Below, one piece after another: positions 12,105 to 31,599 of a stretch of DNA of 64,000 nucleotides (the stretch's first letter is position 1; each line of letters opens with the position of its first letter). The notes under the pieces were generated by a model, which was not told where the DNA came from, ran no database searches, and worked only from the letters and a program-made list of their open reading frames with translations. Origin of the DNA: Plumapathes pennacea (Eukaryota; Cnidaria; Anthozoa; Antipatharia; Myriopathidae); contig OZ038470.1 of assembly GCA_964036295.1 (NCBI GenBank), forward strand, positions 6,545,578-6,609,577, given 5' to 3'. The position numbers were made by a program, and so were the translations under genes.

Positions 12105-12811
12105 GGAGTATCTTCTTAGGTGGAGAGAAGAACGAGACAAGCAGGACAAAGAACTAAAAAAATTGCAAAGGAAATATCAGCAAGGGTGATGGGCGGAAAG
12201 GAAAAGGCAAAGGAAAGAACCGCAAAGGTGACGATAGAAGACAGAACAGCAAGGATGATGAACATAAAGAAAAGAACGGCAAGGATGATGAAAATAAAGG
12301 AAAGAACAGCAAAGGTGATGGACGGAAAGGAAAAGGCAAAGGGAAGAACCGCAAAGGTGACGATAGAAGACAGAACAGCAAGGATGATGAACATAAAGAA
12401 ACGAACAGCAAGGATGATGAAAATAAAGGAAAGAACAGCAAAGATGATGGACGGAAAGGAAAAGGCAAAGGAAAGAACCGCAAAGGTGACGACAGAGGAC
12501 AGAACAGCAAGGATGATGAAAATAAAAAAAAGAACAGCAAGTATAATGAAAATAAAGGAAAGAACAGCAAAGATGATGGACGGAAAGGAAAAGGCAAAGG
12601 AAAGAACCGCAAAGGTGACGACAGAGGACAGAACAGCAAGGATGATGAAAATAAAGGAAAGAACAGCAAAGATGATGGACGGAAAGGAAAAGGCAAAGGA
12701 AAGAATCGCAAAGGTGACGACAGAGGACAGAACAGCAAGGATGATGAAGATAAAAAAAGAACAGCAAGGAAGATGAAGATAAAGAAGAGAACAGCAAGGA
12801 TGATGGGGAGG
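12105..12811 (+). other. Possible exon with K/D/N-rich 43-codon tandem repeats, apparently frameshifted
   Basis: Acceptor-like ATTATTGCAG precedes 12105 and a good donor (GGAG|GTAAGA) follows 12811. The first frame reads EYLLRWREERDKQDKELKKL, a plausible charged helix, then meets TGA near 12185. From 12182 another frame stays open to 12814 and encodes KGDGRKGKGKGKNRKGDDR-type repeats. Repeat starts at 12192, 12321, 12450, 12579 and 12678 give periods of 129, 129, 129 and 99 bases, all multiples of three. A single-base shift near 12180 would join the two parts. It may be a decayed coding exon or a minisatellite. Long open frames on both strands here are by-products of the repeat. Confidence 0.35.
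12192..12790. repeat. Minisatellite, 129-bp unit (one 99-bp unit)
   Basis: Five starts of GACGGAAAGGAAAAGGCAAA (first copy GGCGG) spaced 129, 129, 129 and 99 bases apart. Units are built from ~30-bp subunits with GGAAAGAACAGCAAGGATGA. Confidence 0.9.
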
Positions 12812-13257
12812 TAAGAAGTGATGATGTGGAAAAATTAGAGTTACAGTCCCCTTGCAACTATAGAAATGATAGATATGCATGTCTTACAGTAACTATGTTC
12901 CAAACCAAAAAACTGGTCAACAATTTGTGTCTTCATTATGTGGACAAGTTAGAAAATTCTAAATAAATTAAAATAACTATTAATACAAGAGAAAGTATCT
13001 AATTCTACTTTAATTTATAAATGAACCAAAAGTACAAGAAATAAGCTTGACAAAAGAGAAATTCAACCAGAGTTTCCCAAAGATAGACTTTGCAAAACTG
13101 AAGTTGAATGGAATTTTTAAGACAGTGAAAAATAATTAAAGTGCGGAACGCCCTGCCATTTCGGGCTAGCGAGAACCCTCTCAGAGCGGTTTTCGGATAA
13201 CTTTCGAATACCAAAAAATTACAGCGCCAATTACAGAGGCTGTAAGAAATACTTCTA

Positions 13258-13478
13258 GGGCGCGTTCGATTGGGTCTATTTCGGAATAGGAATAGCGACA
13301 CTGATTGGTAAAATTCTTTGCTTTAAAGCTGATTAAGGTTAGGATGAATCAGGAGCTGTTCAAAATGCAAGCATGGAGGTTTTTAAAACAGTTTCGAACA
13401 AAATCTCTTGCAGAACAAGAAAAAGTATGGTTCATTTTAACTATTTCTATTCTGTAATAGAATCAATTAAACGCACCC
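13258..13478. repeat. MITE-like element with GGGCGCGTT / AACGCACCC ends
   Basis: The terminal GGGCGCGTTCGATTGGGTCT...GGAATAGG pairs with CTGTAATAGAATCAATTAAACGCACCC. Length is about 220 bp. No target duplication could be set with confidence. Confidence 0.6.
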
Positions 13479-14389
13479 TTAATTGACCAGAAGCCAAAAT
13501 AATTTGGGTTTGGTTTTATTTTGGAGAAGAAATGAATCAGTAGTGAGAGAAAACACCATCACACTTGCTTTCTTGCGTGCTTTGCTTTGTTTCTAATTGG
13601 CCAAGAATGCTCCTAAACTTTTTTGCACCAATCCGAGTAGCAAACGCAAAATCAAAGCAATCACAAGATTACGTCCGACTGTAATCCGAAAACGGCTCCA
13701 TAATTATATCGTTTCCAGGCTTCGCATAATAATCACGTATAGCTATATTGTCGAGATGGTATGATCGTGATCATGATGAACAGGAAGGGAACGGCAAAAG
13801 ACGTCTGAAGGAGTCTAACTCAAAATAACACAAACGTTGTTTGATTCCAGCATGACTTTATTAGCACTAGTTATTAATACATTTATCCGCCATCCAGGAT
13901 GGTTTATGCGTCTGCGACAAATCATCATCCTGAAAGTAAAAGCAAAAAAGAGATTGGTCATGATTATTTTACAAAGGGTTTTGGGTTTTGGGTGGAGCAT
14001 GAGAAGAATGTTGAAGGCGTGGTTGGAATTGTGGGATGGATTGTTCTCAAGTTTATGTTTGGGTGTGTTTTTGTGATATGCTCAGTACACAAATAAAACA
14101 AACAACAAATTCTCTTTGCACAGAACACTAGCAAAGACAGGTAGTGACATTGATGATATGGATTGTGTATGACCAAAACATTGTCTGAAATGCTATGCAA
14201 TATTTATTGACTTATAACACGGAATGTACTAGAAATTTAGGTAGTGAACGTTTGTTTGGTGTATTTATATAAGCCAATTGTTGATCGGACATTAGGATTC
14301 TGCTGACATGTGAATAACACAACATGAAAGAGCCCAAGATCCTTTGCGTGCACTTGTATCTTGTATTGAAACAAGGTCAGAGTATCAGT

Positions 14390-14697
14390 ATGTAAGTATT
14401 TTGATACCGGGATTTTTTATTCCTAATTTTATATTTTTTCGTGCTGATTTGTTGAGGTAGACATGCATGTGAAGTGCAATAGTGATATGAGAACAGCATA
14501 GAATTTATGGGAAGTAATTAAAGGAAGCGGGGGACAAAGAGAAAAAGTATGTACGTGTCTTTATACCGGGATTTTTATTCCTAATTGTATTTTTTTTTCT
14601 TGCTGATTTGTTGAGGTAGACACATGAAATGCAATAGTGATATGAGAACAGCATATAATTTATGGGAAGTACTTACGGAAGTGGTGGAAAAAGGGAA
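14390..14697. repeat. Tandem duplication of a ~155-bp block
   Basis: ATACCGGGATTTTT...CTGATTTGTTGAGGTAGACA...TATGAGAACAGCAT occurs at 14390-14545 and again at 14546-14697 with small differences. It lies 3' of gene B. Confidence 0.8.
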
Positions 14698-14922
14698 AAT
14701 TTATAGAGAAATTAAAATATGGAAGCTGAAACAAAAGGATAGTATGATAATCATGCAACTGTAATAGAAGAAACTCGCTGTTCAAATAGTAAAAGAGAGA
14801 TCCCTTGTGCAGAATATAGAAATTCCAAGGTCGGTTGGCCCGAGAAGTAAGTTCTTTTTTTTTTCAAGTAGCCCAACAGACCAAATCTGCACAAAATCTT
14901 ACCTTGTTTTTCTGGAGTCCCC

Positions 14923-18409
<3,487 letters not shown>

Positions 18410-18453
18410 CTTCCTCAATTCTTGAACGATTGGTGATCTTCCTGACGGCTGTG

Positions 18454-18460
18454 ATTTATA
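18454..18460 (-). promoter_or_regulatory. TATA box of protease B
   Basis: TATAAAT on the minus strand 45 bases upstream of the ATG, inside the block shared with gene A. Confidence 0.55.
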
Positions 18461-18762
18461 GCACTCGAGTTATTTAATCTGAATTAGCTGTGCAAGCAAC
18501 TTAAAACAAAGGAATCGCAGTCGACAAAAGATTCTATAATTGTGTTGCAGCCAGTTGTTTTGTTGTCGTTTCCAACGTTTTCCTAATTTGAAAAGAATTC
18601 ATTTGTGTTTAATCAGACTGATTTGTTCAGTTGTCATTGCTTGCACAAACAGAATAGCGAGAAGTTAGAGAAGTGACGTTTCACTGAATAACCCTAAACT
18701 ATTGTTTGGTTATCTTATTACTGCATGCATGGTGCAGGAAAACATTTGTTTACCAAGCTGAA

Positions 18763-18800
18763 TTTCATGTCCTTGGTTTGAGAAGACCAAGGACATGAAA
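18763..18800. other. Perfect 15-bp hairpin upstream of protease B
   Basis: TTTCATGTCCTTGGT, an 8-base loop, then ACCAAGGACATGAAA. It lies about 355 bases 5' of the gene B start. Not matched in the upstream region of gene A. Confidence 0.6.
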
Positions 18801-20330
18801 ATCATGACATGAGATTGATATTTTAAAAACAGGTTATCTAAATTGAACTATTCAATGATCTCTTTTAAACAGTTTCATCAGAGGAAATATCTGCACAATT
18901 TAATCGCACGTGCATGTGGGTTTTTGTTGTAGGTCTAAGAAAATTTAATTTTTACTTTACAAATAGTCGGTTTTTTTTTGAAGAATTGTCACATGTCATG
19001 TTTATTGAATAGTTAGAAACATATTTGCCTCCTGGGATATTTTTCTTTTGACTAAGCGATCTTGGTCATTACACATAAAACCCCTGGGCGTGCTGCAGGT
19101 GTATTACTATCATGTACAGAATATTCGGGGATATTTTATTGACAAGCGAAAAGCACCCCAGAAACTTAACTTTATTTCACTCTCATGTAAAATGTTTGAG
19201 CTGACAGTTGCTGTCTTGTTTTAAAGCTTTGTTACTCAGCTGTATCACGTTGCCACGATCTAAATATACAGTTAAAAAGGTACTGCTTTATAGGGGCAAA
19301 CACAAAAGATAATAACCAGCTTTTGTCTTTGGATTATTGACTGACTGATAGACTGAAAGATAATAACCAGCTTTTGTCTTTGGATTATTGACTGACTCCG
19401 TTATACATATTTTGGCTGGACATCTCTTTATTGGCTGACTTGCGTAGACCAGTCAGACATCTGCGCAGATGTGTAAAAACAATTTAATGTTGTTTGCCTT
19501 CTTTCTCCCATTTCCATTAAGTTTAGTAAATAGTTATATTTCTTTATGTTAACCTTCTCCTAAGGCGTTGGCACTGAAACTTTTTCACAACTAAAAAGGT
19601 ACGACAACTCTAATAAATCCGGCAACATTTCTAATAACAGAGCCTCTGTATGCTGTTTAATAAATGTAGTTGCTCTTTAGGCTCTTCAGAAACATGTGAA
19701 GTCGGGATATACATTGTTTTATCACTGTTACTAAATTTTATTTCTAACTGTAGTTACACTTAAGGCCTTGGGTAAAGAGACTAAGCAAATGTTCAAAAAT
19801 ATAGAAATGTAAGTGACATGCACTAAGAAGTTTTTTCACTTCATACAGATTGCCTACCCTATCATTCAGGTCTGGAAATGTCTCAGAAATGTGATTAGAA
19901 AATCAAATTTCAAATGATAACACATACAAGTTTCTCGGTGTTGCCTGTCTACAATACTCAAAACAAATGAGCCGTATACGTTTGAATGGTAAAGAAGACA
20001 GTGCCGTTTGGTTTCTTCCTGTTTCTCTGCCATTATAACGCTTGTTCGTTGGAAGGGCCGAAATAAAAAATAATAGAACGAGAAGCTAATGTTTAGAATT
20101 CAGGTGATCTGCAACAGCATGGCTGGTCAAAAAGTTAATATTTTGCGAAACGAAACACCGTAAGTTATGTAGTAAAAAGAAAAAAGAAACGGTCTTACTT
20201 CAACAACATAGCAGTGATTTTGTTGTGTAAACAAAAAAATATATATCTTTATTTATACACGGTTAGTAATTGTAGTAAGCCGTGTTGTAAACTAAGCGTA
20301 AATTTGTTAAGAATCCCAGCTTGTCGGAGG
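18801..20330. other. Intergenic between protease B and the tRNA-like repeat
   Basis: AT-rich. Contains one ~58-bp tandem duplication around 19306-19398 (AAGATAATAACCAGCTTTTG twice). No supported gene. Confidence 0.55.
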
Positions 20331-20374
20331 ATTTGAACCCGGGGCTACCGTGTTGTAAATTCAGTTAGTATTCA

Positions 20375-20443
20375 GAGCGGGACTTGAACCTAGGATGTCC
20401 AATTTCAAGTCCGGCGCCCTAACCACTCGGCCACGCCGCCTCC
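20375..20443 (-). repeat. tRNA-like (tRNA-derived) sequence
   Basis: The minus strand reads GGCGTGGCCGAGTGGTTAGG (A box), CGGACTTGAAAT (anticodon loop like tRNA-Ser UGA) and GGTTCAAGTCCCGC (B box). The long variable arm of tRNA-Ser is missing and the acceptor ends do not pair, so it is more likely a tRNA-derived SINE or pseudogene than a working tRNA. A second B-box-like GGGTTCAAATCC lies just downstream near 20330. Confidence 0.55.
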
Positions 20444-20910
20444 GTGCTGTCCTGTGTGATTTCATTGTGAGCTGCGCACATGCGACAAGTTTACGCATCA
20501 ACACAGTCGACGAATCAAGATTTAAACGTTCTTGTGAAAATGATTATACACCATGCTGTCCAGACTGTCTACTTTCCAACGTAAGGAGTGATCAAATCAC
20601 TACCCTTCGTCAGAGAACCCAATCCAAACATATTTGCTAGTCCCTCGAAAATTCTTCTGCTGTAGGATAAATCTCAAGTTAGAAAATGAAAAAAAAAAAA
20701 AAAAAAAATTATCTTGATTATTTAAAGAATATGAACATCTATTAAATGGACCTTCAACATCAACTGTGGCCCTAACCGTTTAATGGAATACTGCATCCCC
20801 TGTTACAACTAGTTGGCATGCGTCACCTTGGAGATATAACGAGAATGAATCATCTTAAGGGCGACGTGGACAACTGTTCAAACGTTAGCCGTCCGTCGAA
20901 CCAAGTTGAT
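20444..20910. other. Intergenic between the tRNA-like repeat and the foldback at gene C
   Basis: Includes a poly-A tract at about 20689-20708. No supported gene. Confidence 0.5.
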
Positions 20911-20912
20911 TT

Positions 20913-21305
20913 ACCGTAAATCCTCGAATAAGCGCCCAAGGCCCCTATTTCAAGTTTAAGATAAGGCGGCGCTTAATCGAAAGGGGCACTTGTTGAATTT
21001 TTTCACAAATCGTGGCCAGATGGTAATATATTTTTGTAATGCGCAACATTTGCCCAAAAACGACAACATAACGTATACCGTTCGTATAGTCACTTCATAA
21101 TTATTTTCGTTTAGTTTACCAAACGTGTACAACGTGTTCACAAAACGTCACGTCAGTTTCGATAGTGTTAATTTACCGTTTGTGCAAAAGTGACAAGAGA
21201 GGGGAAGGGGGCGCTTATTTTTAAATTTTGGCTGAGAGAAGGGGCGCTTACTCAAGGGTGGCGATTATTCGGGGGGAGAGGAGGGAGGGGGAAGCATTTA
21301 CGGAA
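20913..21305. repeat. Foldback element abutting the stop of protease C
   Basis: The left end TTACCGTAAATCCTCGAATA with AAGCGCCC is matched by the inverted right end GGGGCGCTTACTC...TTTACGGAAA. A related copy lies at about 23632-23980 in intron 1 of protease C (CCGTATTTCCCCGAATAAGT ... GGGGCGCTTAAATGAGG). The right end stops one or two bases from the gene C stop codon. Confidence 0.7.
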
Positions 21306-21306
21306 A

Positions 21307-25495
<4,189 letters not shown>

Positions 25496-25599
25496 ACTCT
25501 CTGATTGTTAGCCAGACGGCCGCAGATTTAGTAGAAAGGAAGTGCGTTGAGATGGGCACCAGCCCAATTTGTACACTATACTAATTAGAGGGAAAACGT

Positions 25600-26700
25600 T
25601 GTATTTCCATCAATAATTTTGCAAAATGAAGCAAATTGAAACAAGATGTTATGCAAAGTAGTGTCTGTTGTGGCTGTGTATCAAATTTAAAAGGTGCCAT
25701 TTACACAAAGCAGGAGAATGATCGAATTTGAGTAGTTATTATATTTATTAATTAAGACATATTCAAGAAGTTGTAAACTGTTCCAGATCATCGGTGTTAA
25801 GCGCTTGTTGTGTCCTAGCCCACGACATCCGGTATAGTTGTTGAACAGACGGCGTTAGGTTCAGGAAGATTCAATCCCATTAGGAAATTAAAGTAAGTAC
25901 GTTTGTCAGTATAACCGTGATAATCCTTTTACTGCCGAAGGCGAATATTGAACTCAACCTGGGAATTTCTCAGTGAAGTGACAAGTTGCGAATGCCAAAA
26001 ATATAGCTCTCAATGAGTGCATTAGGACAGTAGTGTATGAAGTTTTTGAGGAAAAATATATAAAAAAAATCATCAGTTGGACATTGGAGATAACCTTTTA
26101 GGACTAAAGAGTCCCAGAAAACTAAGCCGTTTAAATATACTAGTAGGTTGATTTCCTGTACTTCCGATAGTTTTCTAATCTCTTTTGTAAGCTACAAATC
26201 AAATCGCAAAAGCGGATCTTTTGATATCCCCGAAGGAGAACCACAACTTTTAGCATTCGGCGATGAAAAATGTCAGATTAGTTTTTATATTTGTCATTAT
26301 ACTCGTCTTTGTGATACATGAATGAAGAAATCAGGAACAGATATTTTCCCACATTAGCGCCAATTCACATTTGGATTGCTAAAATTGGATTGATCTAAGA
26401 TCAATATACTGAGGAAAGATTGGTAATCGTAATAGAGCCCGTTCACACTGCGACATGTCCCTTGGGTCGATTTGTTTATACTTGGGTTGCGTTTAGTCTG
26501 TATCGATCTCACTCTCTAACTTGCTAGTGTGAACGGACCCTTACGGTATTCCTGGAGGCTAAGTCGACCTGCTCCGTTCACAGTATGTTTTTGCCATTTA
26601 AGAGATATATTACTAAAACCTTCGTGTGCGAAATTTTAGATGCGTGCGTGCCATATTTTGCGAAATATATTTGACTTAAATAACTGAAACAACTGACGGC
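25600..26700. other. Intergenic upstream of protease C
   Basis: No gene seen. A motif CCCGTTCACACTGCGAC...CTCACTCTCTAACTTGCTAG at about 26447-26545 recurs near 33640-33735 and, diverged, at 56780-56960, so it is a dispersed repeat. Confidence 0.5.
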
Positions 26701-26712
26701 TCCACTAACTTC

Positions 26713-26956
26713 AGGGCCCGGTTTTTCGAAAGTCGATTAAGCTGATCCAGGATTAACGAAATTCTTTTTCTCGACCTCTCTGCCAATAAACTGCAGAGTT
26801 TTATTCAAAGATGGATCAAAAAGCTCGTTCCACAGCTTAAAACATTACCAAGAAAGTCGTTGTGGACGAAACTTTCACGTTTTCAGGCTTACATAAGGCC
26901 AGAAAGTTTATACCTAATCCAGGATTAGCCTAATTGTGCTTTGAAAAACTGGGCCC
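26713..26956. repeat. Foldback dispersed repeat (best-preserved copy)
   Basis: Begins GGGCCCGGTTTTTCGAAAGT and ends TTTGAAAAACTGGGCCC, ends inverted. It contains CTGATCCAGGATTAACGA and the inverse CTAATCCAGGATTAGCC. Same family as 1326-1560. Confidence 0.75.
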
Positions 26957-27819
26957 AGTAGTTTAAGTATTAGTGCTCGTTGATATCGAGTTTCTGCGGG
27001 TTATATGTAGACCGAGTTGCAGTTGTTTGTTAAAATTTTATCTTTGTTACAATTTTATGTTTAAGTGTTATACCACAGTGTTGCTGTTAAAAATGTTGAA
27101 ATATAAATAACCGCCCCGTGTCCAGTAAGACTCTACATGTCGCCCTCTCGAAGTCCCAAATATTTAATAAGCGCCCTGGGTGGAATTATACAACACGTGT
27201 CTGCTCCAATCCGTTTATTAAGTAACTCATTGATACAGTGTATAGAGTTATCTGCCATGCAGTATAATGTCGTCTTTGCTTGATTGACTTCACTACTTTC
27301 TTTGGGAGACCTGCAAAAAACCAATGTTAGCTTATGGACTACTATATCGACACGTATTTTAATGGTAGAGCACTGAGAAATTCAACAAGGTCCAGTTGTT
27401 CAAAAATCAAGTATTAGTTCATGATCTGACAAACATAAGCGAGGCTTAAGCAGAAAGTCTTTTTTTAAAACTTTTGGCCTACAATTTGCAAAAAAAGTTT
27501 GTTTCTAACGCTAAACATGAGGGAAAGCTGTTTTGTGAGAGAAAGATTCTTGTTTTCAGGATTAAAATGACAACGCAATTTAGACTTAATCCAGAAAGAT
27601 CGGTCTGATCTTGCTGGCCTTGGTTTTTGATTTATGAGCTGCGCGTGTGCGACTTTAATCGATTACGCTGCAACTTGGATTGAAAACAATGGTAAAAACG
27701 TTGCAATAATTCTACATCAAGAGCGTTAATTCTACATCAATAGTGTGTCAGTAGATTCGTATAAGTACAGTTTAATACGGATTGATGATTGAATATGATA
27801 TGAACTCTGGCCATTATAC
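26957..27819. other. Intergenic 3' of protease D
   Basis: Contains a degenerate copy of the foldback family at about 27390-27625. No gene supported. Confidence 0.5.
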
Positions 27820-30800
27820 CTAGCACAATTTGCAGGTCTTCTTGCAGTTTGCTTTTACGTAAGAGTGAAAGCTGCAGTATTTGGTCCAATATTTGCAGTT
27901 CTCGTTGTAGTCAGAGCAGTTTACTGCCAATAAGAAATGGTATATTAGGAATGGGTAGGTGACATGCCACTTAAATAACAGTTTTAGAACAGGTATAATA
28001 ACCACCATAAATCAATCTCTTAAATACGTTTAAAACTTACTGAAAGGAACATATAACATACGATATACATTACAACATAATTATACATACATACATACAT
28101 ACATACATACATACATACATACATACATACATACATACATACATACATACATACATACATACGTACGTACGTACGTACATACATACATACATACATACAT
28201 ACATACATACATACATTCATACATACATACATACATACATACATACATACATACATACATACATACATACATACATACATACATACATACATACATACAT
28301 ACATACATACATACATACATACATACATACATACATACATACATACATACATACATACATACATACATACATACATACATACATACATACATACATACAT
28401 ACATACATACATACATACATACATACATACATACATACATACATACATACATACATACATACATACATACATTCATACATACATACATACATACATACAT
28501 ACATGTGTACATGTACATAGTTACGTTCATACAACATACATATAAAACGGTTAATCAATGAAATACACGTCAGCATGTAATATGCTCTCATCTAGCATGG
28601 TTTTTTAGCCAATCAGAGCGCGCGTAGTATGATATTTGTTTTAAGGAAGAACAGGAAGAACCATAAATTGTCACATACCGCCACCACCGTTGCCTGAACC
28701 TGGGAAAGGAAACAAAACACAAAGTATAGATATCGAAATAATAACGAACACGCTACACTTAACTTGTGACTAAGGCGGGGACTAAACCAGGTGATTTGAC
28801 AAGGAAATGTAGCAAGGGGGAAGGGTCGGTTTGCATGCTCCCCCGAGAAATAATATATATCACACACTAAGGAGAATTTGGTTCTTAATAACCTGCTCAT
28901 ATGAAAGCTGATGAAATTATCAACTGTCAATTCCAATTACATCACTTATACAGTTTAATCTTAGAAGGTTAGGAGAATTTCTAGTTTGAGCTTGGGAAGG
29001 AATGCTAGCTCATGTTTTGGTCTGCGTCATCCTAAGATTGATGCCGTGATAATGTGAGCTGACTGACCACTAAGCAAACAAACCTGAAATCTTCTGGTTG
29101 ATCCAGTCGATAAAGCTGCTCACACGCGCGAACACTGTGTATGAAGACGTTTTGCACATTCCATTGCCCCAGCTGACCGCGCCACGCAACACCCACTTTC
29201 CACCTTCCTCGCACACGAATGGACCACCACTGTCGCCCTGGCAACCGCCTGCCTGTCCAGCTATTCCACTTCCGGCACACACCATTGAATTTTCGTGCAC
29301 TGGGACAAGGTGTCCGTTCTTTGCGGTACAACTGCTTTGACTCTGCACGGGCAACATCGCCTGCTGCAGAACATTAGCTGCGGCACCTCCACCAACGGTT
29401 CTGCCCCATCCTTACAGAAAAATAAACAAGTATGTTCACACAAACCGGATATGGAAATTGATCGTGTTTCTCTGTAGTAGTTCAGTTAGTTTGACTTTTT
29501 CGTTAATTTTGTCGAGTGATCAATTTTGATTTTTTCTTTTTGTTCTTGCACTAAGAATGTATCACATAGTAAGGAGAATCTGACTCTTGACTGCGGGACT
29601 GCCGCCAACGGTTCTGCCCCATTCTGAACGAAAACGAAAGTGCTTTCTTTAGTGTGAACACGTTTGACCTGGTGTAACTCGTATAGAACTGCTCTATCTT
29701 TAACAAAATGTCTAACCTCTGACCACTCAAATGAAAGCTCTCAATGAGAACATTCTAACAGCCGTGTTTAGGTTGTTGTTGAGAAGAACTCATGTTTATT
29801 CTTTAATTTGAGGTTCGTTTGGACAAAGAAACTTGGCAGTGGAAGGGTGGGACTAACAAAGATGCTTGAAAACAATTAAATATCGAGAACTAGAACGAAA
29901 GCGCCTTTAGTGTGAACACTTGTGACCTGTTGTATTAAGTTTGATTTGAACAGAGAAAGATGGCAATGGAAGGGTGATATTGACAAAGATGTTTGAAAAC
30001 AATTAAATATCGAAAAGAAATAAGAAAAAAATTGATTCATTCCCTGGAAATTTTACTTACCCGTGATGAAGCATTTAGATCCCACTGCGACGCGGTCGTT
30101 CTTGGCCGGGAGACAAACGGTGTTTACTTTATGGGAGAGCCTTACTGGTTTAGCGAGTTGAAGAAGCGCAATGTCATTTTGCAGATGAAACATACTGAAC
30201 TTCTCATGAGAGAAAAGCTGTTTCACTGCCAGAGTTTGCTGTACAGCCGTGATCCCAATTCGCTGATGAGCTCCTACAACATGTAATGATGAATAAGTAA
30301 AATAGGTCCGCAAATGCGTACATATGTCTACTGCAAGGAAGTTCAATTAAACTGTGAACAATTATGACGATTGGGTACCGATTTGATCGATCTATTAACA
30401 ATACATTAACACAGCCATAGATTATAGTGAGACTATAATTGAATGACAACAGCAAAGTTGCTTCCTAAGACCCTGTGCGAATCTAAATGTTGCTTGTTTT
30501 TCATTTAATAGAAAGTCAGAAAATACACTTTTCTAATCAATCTGATTAATGTAGCCTAAGCAAGATGGATTGTTATGATAAAAGGGATGAACTTTCTCAC
30601 CCACAACGACGGTATAACCGGATGGGTTTTTGTTTCTTGCAACGCAGTGAGCAGCAGTAACAACCCAGTCGGGTCGAATCAAAGACCCTCCACAAATGTG
30701 GCGTCCATAAACCCGGAGGGAAATCTGCCATGGCCAGGAATGAGGCACGGCATTGACACCATTTACGACGCGAACACCCGGAGGGCGCTTGCCACAAGCT

Positions 30801-31457
30801 GCGAAAAAGAAGAGAGAAAAATTAGAGGTGAGCCGGCTACTGCTATTGTCATTTTCTCGTAACTCTTTAAGTTTGAGCAGGCACACTGTCAACTCTAACT
30901 TTGCCCAGAGGTGTGCAGTATGGTCATCTTATGCAACTTGAAAGTCTCAATTATTTTAATTTTACGAACGCAGTTGAAGTTCCCGTAGACGGACACCCAT
31001 GTGAAACAGGAAGTGTCCGTAACAGGAACTTTCCGCTTACGGGAATGTGTAAATACAGGACTCGAATAGCATAGTTTACACGGGGTTTCGTAAAGCCGTC
31101 GAATGTAATCGATCTCAACTATATTGTTAGTTAAGTAACACACGAAGCATGCATCTTGAGATATTCAACACTTAGCAGAAACCTTGGTGATATAAAGTTA
31201 ACGATTCTTAACGTTTTATGGCGAAGACAAAAATGGATTTAAGTTTAAAAGCCTCGCAAAACGCTGTCCGAGTTTTGTTTGCTCTTATTTCTTTAAAACT
31301 CACTATTAACTTTACTAAATAACCCAGCTATATATTGATTTTAACACAAGCGTGCATGGATGATCTAAATTACAACATCAAATTTGACGACACGGCTCGT
31401 ACCTTCGGTCAAAGACGGCACCAAAATGGCGGCCACGAAAACGAAAATGGCGATCAT
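27820..31457 (-). CDS. Protease D: secreted chymotrypsin-like S1 protease with short Gly/Ser linker and ShK domain
   Basis: Complete model of 305 residues, all introns phase 1. Exons: 31457-31403 (signal peptide [18 protein letters not shown]), 30798-30601 (pro-region [14 protein letters not shown], His57 in TAAHC), 30273-30061 (Asp102 in NDIALL), 29410-29084 (Ser195 in GDSGGP; Gly189; SWGNGMC; WINQKIS), 28699-28679 (GSGNGGG) and 27923-27820 (ShK: six Cys in C-x6-C-x6-C-x9-C-x3-C-x2-C, stop TAG). The Ser-exon donor is GTTTGT, weaker than consensus; read-through ends within four residues (SGLFA). The position equivalent to the channel-blocking Lys of ShK peptides is Ser. Intron 5 carries a 420-bp ACAT microsatellite. 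Closest relative is gene E, with a nearly identical Ser exon. Confidence 0.93.
28081..28504. repeat. (ACAT)n microsatellite in intron 5 of protease D
   Basis: About 420 bases of near-pure ACAT with a short ACGT-variant stretch at 28163-28178 and two ATTCAT interruptions. It gives Met-Tyr-Val-Cys open frames in several frames that are not genes. Confidence 0.98.
29589..29623 (-). pseudogene. Scrap of a Ser195 exon inside intron 3 of protease D
   Basis: The minus strand reads ATGGGGCAGAACCGTTGG followed by a diverged copy of the exon start, matching the first ~35 bases of the gene D/E Ser exon (true copy begins at 29410). No further exon follows. Confidence 0.6.
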
Positions 31458-31524
31458 CCTTCCCAAACTGACCACAGAATCAAGTCGGTAGAATATCTGT
31501 GCTTTGTGAGAATACATCAGTTTG

Positions 31525-31531
31525 TTTTATA
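31525..31531 (-). promoter_or_regulatory. TATA box of protease D
   Basis: TATAAAA on the minus strand about 70 bases upstream of the ATG. Gene E has the same motif at a similar distance. Confidence 0.45.
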
Positions 31532-31599
31532 CTTTCTACTGTTTGGACAGCTTAACATTTGTGTGACAGCGGCTGCTTGAAAGCAAGCAGATTCGTGTA

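Noticed and set aside
12116-12880. 254-codon minus-strand hydrophobic repeat frame resembling a membrane protein
   Set aside because: It is the opposite strand of the 129-bp minisatellite; units divisible by three keep all frames open.
20375-20443. Functional tRNA-Ser(UGA)
   Set aside because: A and B boxes and the loop fit, but the long variable arm is missing and the acceptor stem does not pair.
28081-28504. CRISPR-like array of short repeats
   Set aside because: Pure tetranucleotide repeat with no unique spacers, in a eukaryotic intron.
28020-28591. Met-Tyr-Val-Cys repeat proteins of 124-150 codons
   Set aside because: ACAT microsatellite read in several frames inside an intron of protease D.
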